Source of the DNA: Paracoccaceae bacterium
Lineage (GTDB): Bacteria; Pseudomonadota; Alphaproteobacteria; Rhodobacterales; Rhodobacteraceae
Assembly (NCBI GenBank): GCA_020629115.1
Contig: JAHDDY010000020.1
Coordinates: 13,542 to 55,352 of the forward strand
Direction: 5' to 3'
Length of the DNA: 41,811 nucleotides
This document shows positions 26,509 to 34,937 of this stretch, piece by piece; positions within the stretch are counted from its first letter, which is position 1; each line of letters opens with the position of its first letter. The notes beneath the pieces were generated by a model. It had not been told where the DNA came from. It saw nothing but the letters and a program-made list of their open reading frames with translations, and ran no database searches. A program made the translations under genes and the position numbers.

Positions 26509-27027
26509 ATGAGGATACCGGCGACGAGAATGGCCCGGCCCGACGAGGCGGCGGCGCTGACGGCGCTGTGCCTGCGCTCGAAGGCCTCGAACGGCTACGA
26601 CGCGGCCTTCATGGCGGCCTGCGCGGCCGAGTTGACGGTGACGCCCGGCGAGATCGCGGAGGGGCTGTTCTGGGTGGCGGGAGACGCACCGCCCCTCGGA
26701 TGCGCCCAACTGATCCTCGATGCGCGGGGCGGGGCAGGCGAGGTCGCGCGCGTCTTCGTCGACCCGGAATGCCAGGGGCGGGGCATCGGTCGGGCGCTCT
26801 GGGGCCGCGTGCTGGCCGAAGCGCGCGCGCAGGGGCTGCGAAGGCTCCATCTGGATGCCGACCCGTTCGCGGAGGAGTTCTACCGCCGCCTCGGCTTTCG
26901 CGAGACCGGACGCTCGCCGTCCGGCTCGATCCCGGGGCGCACGCTGGCGCGGATGCGGCTGGATCTCGATGGAGGCGCGGTCAGCGCCGTGCCGCCACCG
27001 CCGCCTGCGCGCCCGTCACGGCGATGA
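26509..27027 (+). CDS. GNAT family N-acetyltransferase
   Basis: A 172-residue acetyltransferase. The acetyl-CoA site is [20 protein letters not shown] and the C-terminal strand-helix pattern [17 protein letters not shown] is typical of small GNATs. The family acetylates amines or peptides; the substrate is unknown. Its last 47 bp overlap the end of the convergent pta gene, and the C-terminal tail ([11 protein letters not shown]) is encoded in that overlap, so it may be a low-constraint extension. Confidence 0.85.
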   Translation: MRIPATRMARPDEAAALTALCLRSKASNGYDAAFMAACAAELTVTPGEIAEGLFWVAGDAPPLGCAQLILDARGGAGEVARVFVDPECQGRGIGRALWGRVLAEARAQGLRRLHLDADPFAEEFYRRLGFRETGRSPSGSIPGRTLARMRLDLDGGAVSAVPPPPPARPSRR

Positions 27028-27988
27028 GGTCGTAGACGTCCTGCGCGCTGCATCCGCGCGAGAGATCGTTGGCCGGGGCGGCGAGGCCCTGGAGGATCGG
27101 GCCGATGGCCCGCGCCCCCCCGATGCGCTGGGCGATCTTGTAGCCGATGTTGCCCGCCTCCAGCGACGGGAAGACGAATACGTTCGCCCGCCCCGCCACC
27201 GCCGAATCCGGGGCCTTGCTCGCCGCGACGGCGGGCACGAAGGCGGCGTCGAACTGAAGCTCGCCGTCCATCGCCAACTCGGGCCGCCGCGCCCGGGCGA
27301 GGTCGAGGGCCTCGGTCACCTTGTCCACCCGCTTGTGCCGCGCGCTGCCCCTGGTCGAGAAGGACAGGAAGGCGATCCGGGCCTCCTGCCCCAGCAGGGC
27401 GTCGAGCGAATCGGCGGAGGACAGCGCGATCTGGGCCAGCTCGGCGGCGGTCGGTTCGATCACGAGGCCGCAATCGGCGAAGAGGACCGGGCCGGGCAGG
27501 GGGTGCCCATCGCCTTCGGGCAGCATCAGGAAGAAGCTCGACACCGTGTCGATCCCCTCCGCGCGCCCGATGACGCGGAACGCCGTGCGCACGGTCAGCG
27601 CGGTGGTGGCGACGGCCCCCGCGATGGTGCCCCCCGCATCCCCGGCGCGCACCATGAGCGCGGCGAAGGTCATCGGATCGCGCGCCGCCGCCGCCGCCGC
27701 CTCGGCATCCACGCCCCGGTGGCGGCGCAGTTCGTGGAAGAGGTCGGCGTAGCGCGCCGTCTCGGATGCGGTGGCCGGGTCGAGGACCGCCACATCCGCA
27801 TCCGCCCCGTCCGCCGCCGCGAGGGCCGCGCGTACCCTGGTCTCGTCGCCGATCAGCACGGGCCGCGCGATGCCGTCCCGGGCCGCGCGGACAGCGCCCT
27901 CGACGATGCGCGTATCCTCGCCCTCGGGCAGCGAGACGATGGCGGGGCGCGCCTTCGCGGCGGCGAGGATGGCGTCGAACGGGGTCAA
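26981..27988 (-). CDS. pta: Phosphate acetyltransferase (compact form)
   Basis: Interconverts acetyl-CoA and acetyl phosphate in the cytosol. The 335-residue protein has only the catalytic PTA_PTB domain, as in the short bacterial form. Signatures seen are [40 protein letters not shown], and the end [20 protein letters not shown]. Start is TTG 27988 with GGAGATGC upstream; no better ATG is in frame near by. No ackA lies adjacent. In many marine Rhodobacteraceae Pta serves sulfoacetaldehyde (taurine) breakdown, but no such genes are in the window. Confidence 0.92.
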   Translation of the reverse strand: MTPFDAILAAAKARPAIVSLPEGEDTRIVEGAVRAARDGIARPVLIGDETRVRAALAAADGADADVAVLDPATASETARYADLFHELRRHRGVDAEAAAAAARDPMTFAALMVRAGDAGGTIAGAVATTALTVRTAFRVIGRAEGIDTVSSFFLMLPEGDGHPLPGPVLFADCGLVIEPTAAELAQIALSSADSLDALLGQEARIAFLSFSTRGSARHKRVDKVTEALDLARARRPELAMDGELQFDAAFVPAVAASKAPDSAVAGRANVFVFPSLEAGNIGYKIAQRIGGARAIGPILQGLAAPANDLSRGCSAQDVYDLIAVTGAQAAVAARR

Positions 27989-28181
27989 GGAAGCATCTCC
28001 GCATGATCGGGGCCGAAAAGCATTTAGGGCGGACCCGTCGCATTGACACAAAGTCGCGGCGGATAAAGCCGGTCGTCGGGATTTTGGGGTTCATTAAACA
28101 GTGTGGCGCAGTTATGCTCCGGGGACGGAGCGTTGCCGATGCGCACGATCACGGCGCATGAGGATGGTGGGAGAAGGCCGG

Positions 28182-29324
28182 GTGCCGAGGGACGCAAGCC
28201 ATTTTTTTGATTCTCTGAGCGTGCCCTGCACGCTCGGCATGCTCTTCGCGACCGTGTTCTCGATCACCGCCACGGTGGCCCTGGGGGGCTTTCTCCTGCT
28301 GAACGGGGAGGCGCCGCCGAATCTCCTACCCATCGTCGCGACAGGCGCGTTCGTCGCGGTCGTTCCGCTCTTCTTCTGTTTCCGGTCCACGCTCCGTCAC
28401 ATGCGGGCATCGCGGGACAGCCTCAAGGCGGTCTGCGACGATCTCACGAAGCGGGTCGCCGACCTGGACGAGGCCGCCGAGGCGCTGGAGGAGGCGCACG
28501 AAGCCCTCGAACTCCAGATCGCCCGCCGGAACCGCGAGCTCGACGCCGCCATCGGCGCGGCGGAGCAGGCCAACCGCGTCAAGTCCGCCTTCCTCGCCCA
28601 TGCGAGCCACGAATTCCGGACCCCCCTGAACGCGATCATCGGATTCTCCGAGATGATCCTGGAGCCGCGCTTCCTCTCGCCCGAGAACCGGCTGAATAAT
28701 ATCGAGGAATACGCGGGCATCATCCAGCACAGCGGAAAGCACCTCATGTCCGTGGTCGGCGACATGATGGCGCTGTCGATGGCCGGTCCGGGGCAGACGT
28801 ACCTCCAGATCGGCCGGGTCGACCTGCCGTCGCTGGTCAAGGATATCGAGAAGATGGTCGCCGAGCAGGCGCAGGTGCGCGAACAGACGCTGATCTGCTT
28901 GGTCGATCCGGGCGCGGGGGCGCTGGAGGCCGACCGCCGGGCGCTCGTGCGTATCGTGCTCAACCTGCTGAACAACGCCATCCGCTATTCCCCGTCCGGC
29001 AAGACGATCCTGTTCAGCGTGACCCGCGCGGCGGATCACGTCGCCTTCACCGTGCGCGACGAGGGGCCGGGGATGAGCGAGGAGGCGATGCGCGGGGCGG
29101 TCGAGCCGTTCACGCGGCTCGGCGATACGGACGAGACGCGCGAGGTCGGCCCCGGCCTCGGACTGTGCATCGTCTCGGCGCTGGCGAAGGCCCATGGCGG
29201 CACCCTCGCGCTGACCAGCGAACCGGACAAGGGCACCGAGGCCCGCGTCATCCTGCCCTGCCGCGTTCCGACCACCCCGGCGGTGCGCGTGACGAAGCGT
29301 CAGGAGCGGGCGGAGGTGGCCTGA
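28182..29324 (+). CDS. Membrane sensor histidine kinase
   Basis: An orphan histidine kinase of about 380 residues. Two transmembrane segments near the N-terminus (about residues 20-42 and 50-67) and almost no periplasmic loop suggest it senses through the membrane or a cytosolic partner. A coiled coil (AEALEEAHEALELQIARRNRE) leads to the H box HASHEFRTPLNAIIGFSE, then NLLNNAIRYSPSG (N box), VRDEGPGMS and GPGLGLCIV (G boxes). I chose GTG 28182 because GGGAGAAGG lies just upstream; the ATG at 28158 is the alternative. No response regulator is adjacent. Confidence 0.92.
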   Translation: MPRDASHFFDSLSVPCTLGMLFATVFSITATVALGGFLLLNGEAPPNLLPIVATGAFVAVVPLFFCFRSTLRHMRASRDSLKAVCDDLTKRVADLDEAAEALEEAHEALELQIARRNRELDAAIGAAEQANRVKSAFLAHASHEFRTPLNAIIGFSEMILEPRFLSPENRLNNIEEYAGIIQHSGKHLMSVVGDMMALSMAGPGQTYLQIGRVDLPSLVKDIEKMVAEQAQVREQTLICLVDPGAGALEADRRALVRIVLNLLNNAIRYSPSGKTILFSVTRAADHVAFTVRDEGPGMSEEAMRGAVEPFTRLGDTDETREVGPGLGLCIVSALAKAHGGTLALTSEPDKGTEARVILPCRVPTTPAVRVTKRQERAEVA

Positions 29325-29339
29325 GGCGGGGCGCCCGCG

Positions 29340-30527
29340 TCAGGTCAGCGCCTTCATCGCCGCGCCGATCCCGTCCAGCGTCAGCGGGAACATGCGGTTT
29401 TCCGCGATCTCCCGGATCATGCCGATGGAATGGGTGTAGCGCCAGCGATCCTCCGGCACCGGGTTGAGCCAGGCATGGCCCGGCCACTGCGCGAAGGCGC
29501 GGCGCAGCCAGACCTCGCCCGCCTCTTGGTTCCAGTGCTCGTTCGCCCCGCCCGGCACCTTGATCTCGTAGGGTGACATGCTCGCATCCCCCACGAAGAG
29601 GCACTTGTAGTCGCTGCCATAGGTGTTGAGCACGTCCCAGGTCGGGATCTGCTCCGTCCAGCGGCGGGCATTGTCGCGCCACACGCCTTCGTAGAGGCAG
29701 TTGTGGAAGTAGTAGTATTCGAGATGCTTGAACTCGCTGCGCGCCGCCGAGAACAGTTCCTCGACCACCTTGATATGGTCGTCCATCGACCCGCCCACGT
29801 CGAGGAAGATCACCAGCTTCACGGCGTTGCGCCGCTCGGGCCGGGTCACCACGTCGAGATAGCCGCGCTCGGCGGTCGCGCGGATGGTCTCGTCGAGGGC
29901 CAGTTCCTCGTCGGCCCCCGACCGCGCCCAGACGCGCAGGCGCTTGAGCGCGACCTTGATGTTGCGGGTGCCCAGTTCCACCGAATCGTCGAGGTTGCGG
30001 AACCTGCGCTTGTCCCAGACCTTCGCCGCCCGGCGATGGCGGCTCTCGTGCTGGCCGATGCGCACGCCTTCGGGGTTGTAGCCATAGGCCCCGAAGGGCG
30101 AGGTGCCGCCCGTACCGATCCACTTGCTTCCACCCTGGTGGCGGCCCTGCTGCTCTTCGAGGCGCTTCTTCAGCGTCTCCATCAGCTTGTCCCAGCCGCC
30201 CAGAGCCTCCACCTGCGCCTTTTCCTCCTCGGTGAGGAATTTCTCCGTCAGCTTGCGCAGCCATTCCTCGGGAATGGGCTGCTCCTCCACCGCCTCGCCG
30301 CTCGCGCCGCCCACCGCCTCGACGCCCTTGAAGACCTCCGAGAACACCCGGTCGAAGCGGTCGAGATGGCGCTCGTCCTTGACCAGCGCGGCGCGGGCGA
30401 GGTGGTAGAACCCCTCGATATCGTAGGTGACCAGCCCGGCCCGCATCCCCTCCAGCAGCATGAGGTATTCGCGCAGGGAGACGGGGATGCGGGCCTGCTT
30501 GAGCGTCAGGAAAAAGCGCGTGAACAT
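29340..30527 (-). CDS. CoxE-like VWA-domain protein
   Basis: A 395-residue protein of the CoxE/VWA family, which pairs with a MoxR AAA+ ATPase to insert metals or remodel complexes. N-terminal FFLTLKQARIPVSLREYLML, a charged middle (residues about 70-150), then the VWA domain. The MIDAS motif reads DVGGSMDD, with Gly for the usual Ser at the third position (DxSxS), as in some CoxE proteins. The usual MoxR partner is not beside it in this window. It is 395 residues, the normal length. Confidence 0.87.
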   Translation of the reverse strand: MFTRFFLTLKQARIPVSLREYLMLLEGMRAGLVTYDIEGFYHLARAALVKDERHLDRFDRVFSEVFKGVEAVGGASGEAVEEQPIPEEWLRKLTEKFLTEEEKAQVEALGGWDKLMETLKKRLEEQQGRHQGGSKWIGTGGTSPFGAYGYNPEGVRIGQHESRHRRAAKVWDKRRFRNLDDSVELGTRNIKVALKRLRVWARSGADEELALDETIRATAERGYLDVVTRPERRNAVKLVIFLDVGGSMDDHIKVVEELFSAARSEFKHLEYYYFHNCLYEGVWRDNARRWTEQIPTWDVLNTYGSDYKCLFVGDASMSPYEIKVPGGANEHWNQEAGEVWLRRAFAQWPGHAWLNPVPEDRWRYTHSIGMIREIAENRMFPLTLDGIGAAMKALT

Positions 30528-30558
30528 CCGCCCCTCCTAGCGCATCGGGCCGCGCACC

Positions 30559-31473
30559 TCAAACGCCGTTCTCCTCCCGCTCCCAGGGCGGGACCGGCGA
30601 GAAGATGCCGACGAGATGGTCGATGAAGGCCCGGACCTTGGGCGCGAGGTTCCGGCGGTCGGGATAGGCGGCGTAGATGTCCGACCCGTTATCCTCGTAG
30701 TCCGGCAGCACGTGCACCAGCCGCCCCGCGCGCAGATCCTCGCGCACGAGGTACATCGAAAGCCGCGCGATGCCGATGCCCGCCAGCGCGGCGTGATAGA
30801 GCGAATCGGCGCTGTTGGCCTCGAAGTTCCCGCGCACCGGTAGGGTACTCATCCCCTCGGCGATGCCCCAGTCGTTGAACCGGGAGACGGTCGAGAGGCG
30901 CATGCAATTATGCGCGCGCAGGTCGCGCGCCGCCTTCGGCGTGCCCATCCGGTCGAGATAGGCTGGTGCGGCGCACAGGATACGCCGGTTATGCGCCAGC
31001 TTGCGCACGACGAGCTGACGGTCCTCGATCTGCTCGGTGAACTGGATGGCCACGTCGATCTCGCCCCGCGCGTAATCGAGCGTGCGGTCGGTCAGGGTCA
31101 GCGACAGCTGCACGTCCGGATGCTCGGCCATGAAGGCGGGCAGGGCGGGGATGATCTGCGCCTTGCCGAAGGCCACCGTGCCCGCGATGCGCAGCTTGCC
31201 CTTGGGATGGTCGCCGAAGGAGACGACCAGCTCCTCCGCCGCCTCGATGGCCCCCTTGATCTCGGCGCAGCGCTGGTAGAAGGCGTGCCCGTCGTCGGTC
31301 AGGCTCACCCCGTGCTTGGAACGCGCCAACAGGCGCACGCCGACCCGATCCTCCAGCTGCGCGATCTGCTTGCTGACCGCCGAGGGCGACTGCGCCAGCT
31401 CCCGCGAGGCCGCCGAGAAGCTGCCCGCCTCGACCACGCGGGCGAAGAGGACGATGAGGTTTGGCAGGTCCAT
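30559..31473 (-). CDS. LysR-family transcriptional regulator
   Basis: A 304-residue DNA-binding regulator. The N-terminal winged helix-turn-helix FARVVEAGSFSAASRELAQSPSAVSKQIAQLE is followed by the effector domain with PKGKLRIAGTVAFGKAQIIP and GIARLSMYLVREDL. The wHTH resembles LysR proteins that control glutathione, pirin or redox genes, but the effector is unknown. ATG 31473 follows AAAGGAACC. It is divergent from a DUF1127 pair, and the gap holds a 31-bp dyad that recurs upstream of the DsbA-like gene, so both may be its targets. Confidence 0.93.
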   Translation of the reverse strand: MDLPNLIVLFARVVEAGSFSAASRELAQSPSAVSKQIAQLEDRVGVRLLARSKHGVSLTDDGHAFYQRCAEIKGAIEAAEELVVSFGDHPKGKLRIAGTVAFGKAQIIPALPAFMAEHPDVQLSLTLTDRTLDYARGEIDVAIQFTEQIEDRQLVVRKLAHNRRILCAAPAYLDRMGTPKAARDLRAHNCMRLSTVSRFNDWGIAEGMSTLPVRGNFEANSADSLYHAALAGIGIARLSMYLVREDLRAGRLVHVLPDYEDNGSDIYAAYPDRRNLAPKVRAFIDHLVGIFSPVPPWEREENGV

Positions 31474-31559
31474 GAAAGGTTCCTTTACGCGGCTTTTCCC
31501 TGTGGTCAAAGACGCCTTGACCCGACGGGGGCTACGGCCGGTTGCGGTGCTTACTATAT

Positions 31560-31590
31560 CGCAATGCAACAAGAATAATAGTGCATCGCA
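31560..31590. promoter_or_regulatory. Dyad A: candidate LysR-type operator (10-11-10 bp)
   Basis: Half-sites CGCAATGCAA (31560-31569) and GTGCATCGCA (31581-31590) are imperfect inverted repeats around an 11-bp centre. They sit between lysR (start 31473) and the first DUF1127 gene (start 31626). The right half-site is identical in dyad B at 32307-32337, and the spacing is the same. A TATATC / TATAGT stretch just to the left could be part of the lysR promoter. Confidence 0.5.
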
Positions 31591-31625
31591 GCATTCGACT
31601 CAGCCATGACCACAGGAGCAGAACG

Positions 31626-31850
31626 ATGACCCTAACGCTTGCACCCTCGACCGCCGCCCAGACCGGGGCGCTCGATCCCCGCCCCGCCCTCGAGCGCCTG
31701 GGCGCCGGCTTCCGCCGCGCCGTCCGGACCATGCAGTACGCCCGGATGCGCGAGGCGCTGTCCCAGCTCTCCGACGCGCAGCTCGCCGAGATCGGCCTGA
31801 CCCGGTCCGATATCTCGAGCCGCGCCCACGCCTGCATCTACGACCAGTAA
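31626..31850 (+). CDS. DUF1127 small protein
   Basis: A 74-residue protein. The C-terminal DUF1127 motif is ALSQLSDAQLAEIGLTRSDI; the N-terminal 25 residues are low in information. DUF1127 proteins in Rhodobacter and Agrobacterium are small Arg-rich proteins linked to RNA turnover and stress; the role here is inference from that. ATG 31626 has ACAGGAGC upstream. A second DUF1127 gene follows 25 bp later, so they are probably one transcript. Confidence 0.88.
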   Translation: MTLTLAPSTAAQTGALDPRPALERLGAGFRRAVRTMQYARMREALSQLSDAQLAEIGLTRSDISSRAHACIYDQ

Positions 31851-31875
31851 TCCCATCATATCGAAGGACGAAACC

Positions 31876-32100
31876 ATGACCATCCAGACCATCGCCCGGG
31901 ACAACGCCATCCTGCGTGTCGCCGGTGACATCTTCCCCTCCGCCACCGCCCGCCTGTCGCTCGCCCTGCGCCGGCGCAAGGCCTACAACCGGACGTACGC
32001 CGAGCTGAGCGCGTGCAGCGACCGCGATCTGAACGATCTCGGCATCGCCCGCACCGACATCCCGCGGCTGGCCCGCGATGCCGCCAACGACGCGGCATGA
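31876..32100 (+). CDS. DUF1127 small protein (second of pair)
   Basis: A 74-residue protein with the motif RTYAELSACSDRDLNDLGIA and RTDIPRLARDAA at the C-terminus, plus a basic segment (LSLALRRRKAYNRTY) typical of nucleic-acid-binding DUF1127 proteins. ATG 31876 has GAAGGA upstream. It shares only the DUF1127 core with the gene before it. Downstream are two related stem-loops (32134-32165 and 32207-32243), reminiscent of the Rhodobacter CcaF1 locus, where small RNAs follow a DUF1127 gene. Confidence 0.88.
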   Translation: MTIQTIARDNAILRVAGDIFPSATARLSLALRRRKAYNRTYAELSACSDRDLNDLGIARTDIPRLARDAANDAA

Positions 32101-32133
32101 CGCCGACCGCGCCGTCAGGCACGAGACCACCGG

Positions 32134-32165
32134 ATGCCCCGCTCTCGAAAGAGGCGGGGCATTTT
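32134..32165 (+). terminator. Rho-independent terminator or RNA stem-loop 1 after DUF1127 pair
   Basis: The stem ATGCCCCGC (32134-32142) pairs exactly with GCGGGGCAT (32154-32162), with an inner CTC/GAG stem, one bulged T and a GAAA loop, followed by TTTT. This is a strong intrinsic terminator 34 bp after the second DUF1127 stop. Its stem is shared with the next hairpin. Confidence 0.85.
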
Positions 32166-32206
32166 GATTCCGGAGCGAAGGAAACGGCTTCCCCATGACG
32201 CGGCAC

Positions 32207-32243
32207 AAAAAAATGCCCCGTCCTGCAAGAGGAGCGGGGCATT
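32207..32243. terminator. Stem-loop 2 with the same stem, A-run on its left
   Basis: AATGCCCCG (32212-32220) pairs with CGGGGCATT (32235-32243); an inner TCCT/AGGA stem closes a GCAAG loop. An A7 run precedes the left arm, so read on the minus strand it is a hairpin followed by T-run. Read on the plus strand it is a second terminator-like loop related to the first. Nothing but these hairpins and dyad B is seen in 32101-32444. Confidence 0.65.
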
Positions 32244-32271
32244 GAGTTTATGCTCTGCAAAGGGAGGAAAA

Positions 32272-32337
32272 TTGCATCGCTTGAGTTCAAGATATCCCTT
32301 TCATGCTGCGACGCAACAGGAACCGTGGTGCATCGCA
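32272..32337. promoter_or_regulatory. Dyad B plus extra half-site upstream of DsbA-like gene
   Basis: Half-sites TGCGACGCAA (32307-32316) and GTGCATCGCA (32328-32337) flank an 11-bp centre, the same geometry as dyad A; 20 of 25 bases match between 31566-31590 and 32313-32337. A further TTGCATCGC half-site lies at 32272-32280. The dyad ends 107 bp upstream of the DsbA-like ATG. A common regulator, most simply the LysR protein encoded at 30559-31473, is inferred. Confidence 0.5.
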
Positions 32338-32444
32338 AGATAATGATCCTTTCCGTGGAGGAAAAGATACGATCCGTCCCGCGACGACCCCGACCCGCAC
32401 GGTATGACTTGACGAAGGCGTCCCGGCGATGCTCAACCGGAGGG

Positions 32445-33107
32445 ATGACATCCGACGCCCCCCGCACCCTCGACATCCTCTCCGACCCGATCTGCCCCTG
32501 GTGCTACATCGGCAAGGCCCGCCTCGACGAAGCCCTGCGCGACGGGCCTGCCATGGCGCTCGATATCCACTGGCGCGCCTACCAGCTCAACCCCGACATG
32601 CCCGAGGGCGGCATGGGCCGCACCGCCTATCTGGAGCGCAAGTTCGGCGGGCCGGAAGGCGCGCGCAGCGTGTACGGACGCATCGAGCAGGCGGTGCGCG
32701 ACGCGGGCCTGCCCCTCGATTTCAGCAAGATCGAGCGCACGCCCAACACCCTCGACGCCCATCGCCTCATCCGCTGGGCGCGCACGACCGGCAAGCAGGA
32801 GGCGGTGGTGGACGCGCTCTTCCTCGCCTATTTCGCCGAAGGGGTCGATATCGGCGACCGCGATGCCCTGGTGGAGATCGGGGCGGCGCAGGGCATGGAC
32901 CCGGAGCTGCTGCGCCGGCTCTACGCCGAAGATGCGGATCGCGCGCTGCTGCTGAACGAGGACGCGCTCGCCCGCGAGATGGGCGTCACGGGCGTCCCCT
33001 GCTTCGTATTGGAGGAAACCTACGCCCTTGTCGGCGCGCAGGAGACCGCGACCTGGCGCATGGTCTTCGACCGCCTGTCGAGAGGCGAATCCCTGGGAGG
33101 GACATGA
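32445..33107 (+). CDS. DsbA/FrnE-family thiol oxidoreductase
   Basis: A 220-residue thioredoxin-fold oxidoreductase without signal peptide, so cytosolic. The active site is DPICPWCYIGKARLDEAL near the N-terminus, and the cis-Pro region is MGVTGVPCFVLEE. FrnE-like proteins act as disulphide isomerases or in oxidative stress and polyketide chemistry. I chose ATG 32445 (MTSDAPRTLD); GGAGGG sits very close to it. The frame is open further left over the hairpin and dyad region, which is not protein-like. The ATGA overlap links it to the next gene. Confidence 0.9.
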   Translation: MTSDAPRTLDILSDPICPWCYIGKARLDEALRDGPAMALDIHWRAYQLNPDMPEGGMGRTAYLERKFGGPEGARSVYGRIEQAVRDAGLPLDFSKIERTPNTLDAHRLIRWARTTGKQEAVVDALFLAYFAEGVDIGDRDALVEIGAAQGMDPELLRRLYAEDADRALLLNEDALAREMGVTGVPCFVLEETYALVGAQETATWRMVFDRLSRGESLGGT

Positions 33108-33664
33108 GAATGAACGCAACGCGCTTCACCCTGGCGGTTCTCGCCGCGCTGGTCGCCGCCCCCGTGCAGGCGGAGCAGGCCCCCTATGCCGGTCAGGAGG
33201 CCCGCGCCATCAAGGCCCTCGCCCCGGAGCGGATCGAGGGTCTGCGCGCCGGGGCGGGCCTGGGCTACGCCAAGGCCGCCGAGCTGAACGGCTGGCCCGG
33301 CCCGCTGCACGTGCTGGAGCTGGCCGACGCCCTGTCCCTGTCCGGCGAACAGGCCGCGCGGGTGAGCGCCATCCGCGAGCGGATGCTGGCCGAGGCCCGC
33401 CCCCTCGGTGCCGACCTGATCGAGGCCGAGGCCGCGCTCGACGCCCTCTTCGCCGGCGATGCGGCGACCCCCGGGGCCGTCGCCGCCGCCACCGCTCGCA
33501 TCGGCGCGCTGGACGCCCGGCTCCGCGCCGTCCATCTGGAGGCGCATATCGAGACCTACCCCCTCCTCACCCGCCACCAGCGGATGATCTACGCGAAGGC
33601 GCGGGGATACGGGGGCGGCCACGGTCACGGCGGGCATGGCCACGGGGGGCACGGCAATCACTGA
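33104..33664 (+). CDS. Periplasmic CpxP/Spy-like protein with His-rich tail
   Basis: A 186-residue exported protein: signal peptide to about residue 24 (LAALVAAPVQAE), then an all-helical domain with LADALSLSGEQAARVSAIRERMLAEA and YPLLTRHQRMIYAKARGYG, as in LTXXQ/CpxP-type and heavy-metal-resistance proteins. The C-terminus is GGGHGHGGHGHGGHGNH, which probably binds Ni, Zn or Cu. ATG 33104 overlaps the DsbA-like stop; ATG 33110 has better spacing to GGGAGG. It may be a metal-buffer or stress chaperone. Confidence 0.8.
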   Translation: MRMNATRFTLAVLAALVAAPVQAEQAPYAGQEARAIKALAPERIEGLRAGAGLGYAKAAELNGWPGPLHVLELADALSLSGEQAARVSAIRERMLAEARPLGADLIEAEAALDALFAGDAATPGAVAAATARIGALDARLRAVHLEAHIETYPLLTRHQRMIYAKARGYGGGHGHGGHGHGGHGNH

Positions 33665-33734
33665 TTGCGCCCTATCGCTTCGCGCCATTACCCCCTAGGA
33701 TGGCGGCCCGACCCCGCCATCCGAAAGCCCGCCG

Positions 33735-34937
33735 ATGTCGCTTCGCCCCATCACGACCACCGCCGATCTCGCCGCGCTGTGCGAGGATTACGCGGACAGC
33801 CCCTACATCACCGTCGATACCGAATTCCTGCGCGAGCGGACCTACTGGCCGATCCTGTGCCTCGTGCAGCTCGGCCGGCCCCGCCGGGACGGCGAGAGCG
33901 ACGCGGATTTCGAGGAGGACGGCGCGGTCCTGATCGACCCGATGGCCAAGGGGATCGACCTCGCCCCGCTCTTCGCCCTCATGGCCGACCGCTCTGTGCT
34001 GAAGGTCTTCCACGCCGCGCGGCAGGATATCGAGATCTTCGTCCACCTCGCCGATGCCGTGCCGACGCCCCTGTTCGACACGCAGATCGCGGCGATGGTC
34101 TGCGGCTTCGGGGATCAGGTGGGCTACGAGCGTCTGGTGCGCGCCGTCTGCGGACAGGGCCTCGACAAGTCGAGCCGCTTCACCGACTGGTCGAAGCGGC
34201 CCCTCTCCGACAAGCAGCTCGCCTACGCGCTGGCCGACGTGACCCATCTGCGCGACGTCTACGAGCATCTGTCGGAGCGGCTGGAGCGCGAGGACCGCCG
34301 TTCCTGGATCGAGGAGGAGATGGCGGTGCTGGAAGCGGAGGAGACGTACCGCGTCGACCCCGCCGAGGCCTGGAAGCGCCTCAAGATGCGCGCGCCGACC
34401 GCGAAGCTCTTCGCGGCGGCCAAGGCGCTGGCCGAATGGCGCGAGGCGGAGGCGCAGGCGCGGGACGTGCCGCGCAACCGGGTTCTGCGAGACGATGCGC
34501 TGATGGAGATCGCCGCCGCCCGCCCGACCGACCACAAGGGCCTGACCTCGGGCCGCCTGTCCCGGCGGGAGAACTTCTCCAACGCCGCCGCCGACGCGAT
34601 GCTGAAGGCCATCCGCGAGGCCGCCGGGCGAGACGGCGAGCGTCCCCCGAAGGCCGCGCCGAAGCCCGACCCCGTGCAGGCGGCCCTTGCCGACCTGCTG
34701 CGCACCCTGCTGCGCGCCAAAACCGCCGCCGAGGACGTGGCCGAGCGGCTGGTGGCCTCATCCGCCGACCTCGATGCCATCGCCATGGAGGCCGAGGCCG
34801 ACGTGCCCGCCCTGCGCGGCTGGCGGCGGGACCTGTTCGGGGAGGATGCGCTGCGGCTCAAGCGCGGCGAGGTGGCGCTGTCGGCGGGCCGGGAGGGCGT
34901 CGAGGTGATCGAGCTTGGACCGCGCGACCCCGCCTGA
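33735..34937 (+). CDS. rnd: Ribonuclease D
   Basis: A 3'-to-5' exoribonuclease that trims tRNA and other RNA 3' ends. The DEDDy exonuclease residues are visible: YITVDTEFLRERTYWP (Asp28, Glu30), LKVFHAARQDIEIFVHL, and AYALADVTHLRDVYEHL with the Tyr/Asp of exo III. An HRDC domain follows in the region around residues 215-300 (APTAKLFAAAKALAEWREAEA). 400 residues is normal. It overlaps cobK by 23 bp. Confidence 0.95.
   Translation: MSLRPITTTADLAALCEDYADSPYITVDTEFLRERTYWPILCLVQLGRPRRDGESDADFEEDGAVLIDPMAKGIDLAPLFALMADRSVLKVFHAARQDIEIFVHLADAVPTPLFDTQIAAMVCGFGDQVGYERLVRAVCGQGLDKSSRFTDWSKRPLSDKQLAYALADVTHLRDVYEHLSERLEREDRRSWIEEEMAVLEAEETYRVDPAEAWKRLKMRAPTAKLFAAAKALAEWREAEAQARDVPRNRVLRDDALMEIAAARPTDHKGLTSGRLSRRENFSNAAADAMLKAIREAAGRDGERPPKAAPKPDPVQAALADLLRTLLRAKTAAEDVAERLVASSADLDAIAMEAEADVPALRGWRRDLFGEDALRLKRGEVALSAGREGVEVIELGPRDPA

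Noticed and set aside
28043-28072. TTGACA promoter upstream of the histidine kinase
   Set aside because: A good -35 is present, but no -10 lies at 16-18 bp spacing, so I do not call it.
32250-32444. N-terminal extension of the DsbA-like protein
   Set aside because: It would run through the dyad and promoter region; the residues do not look like the family and homologues begin just before the DPICPWC motif.
33614-33660. Short tandem DNA repeat at the end of the CpxP-like gene
   Set aside because: It is simply the codons of the Gly-His tail, not a mobile or CRISPR repeat.
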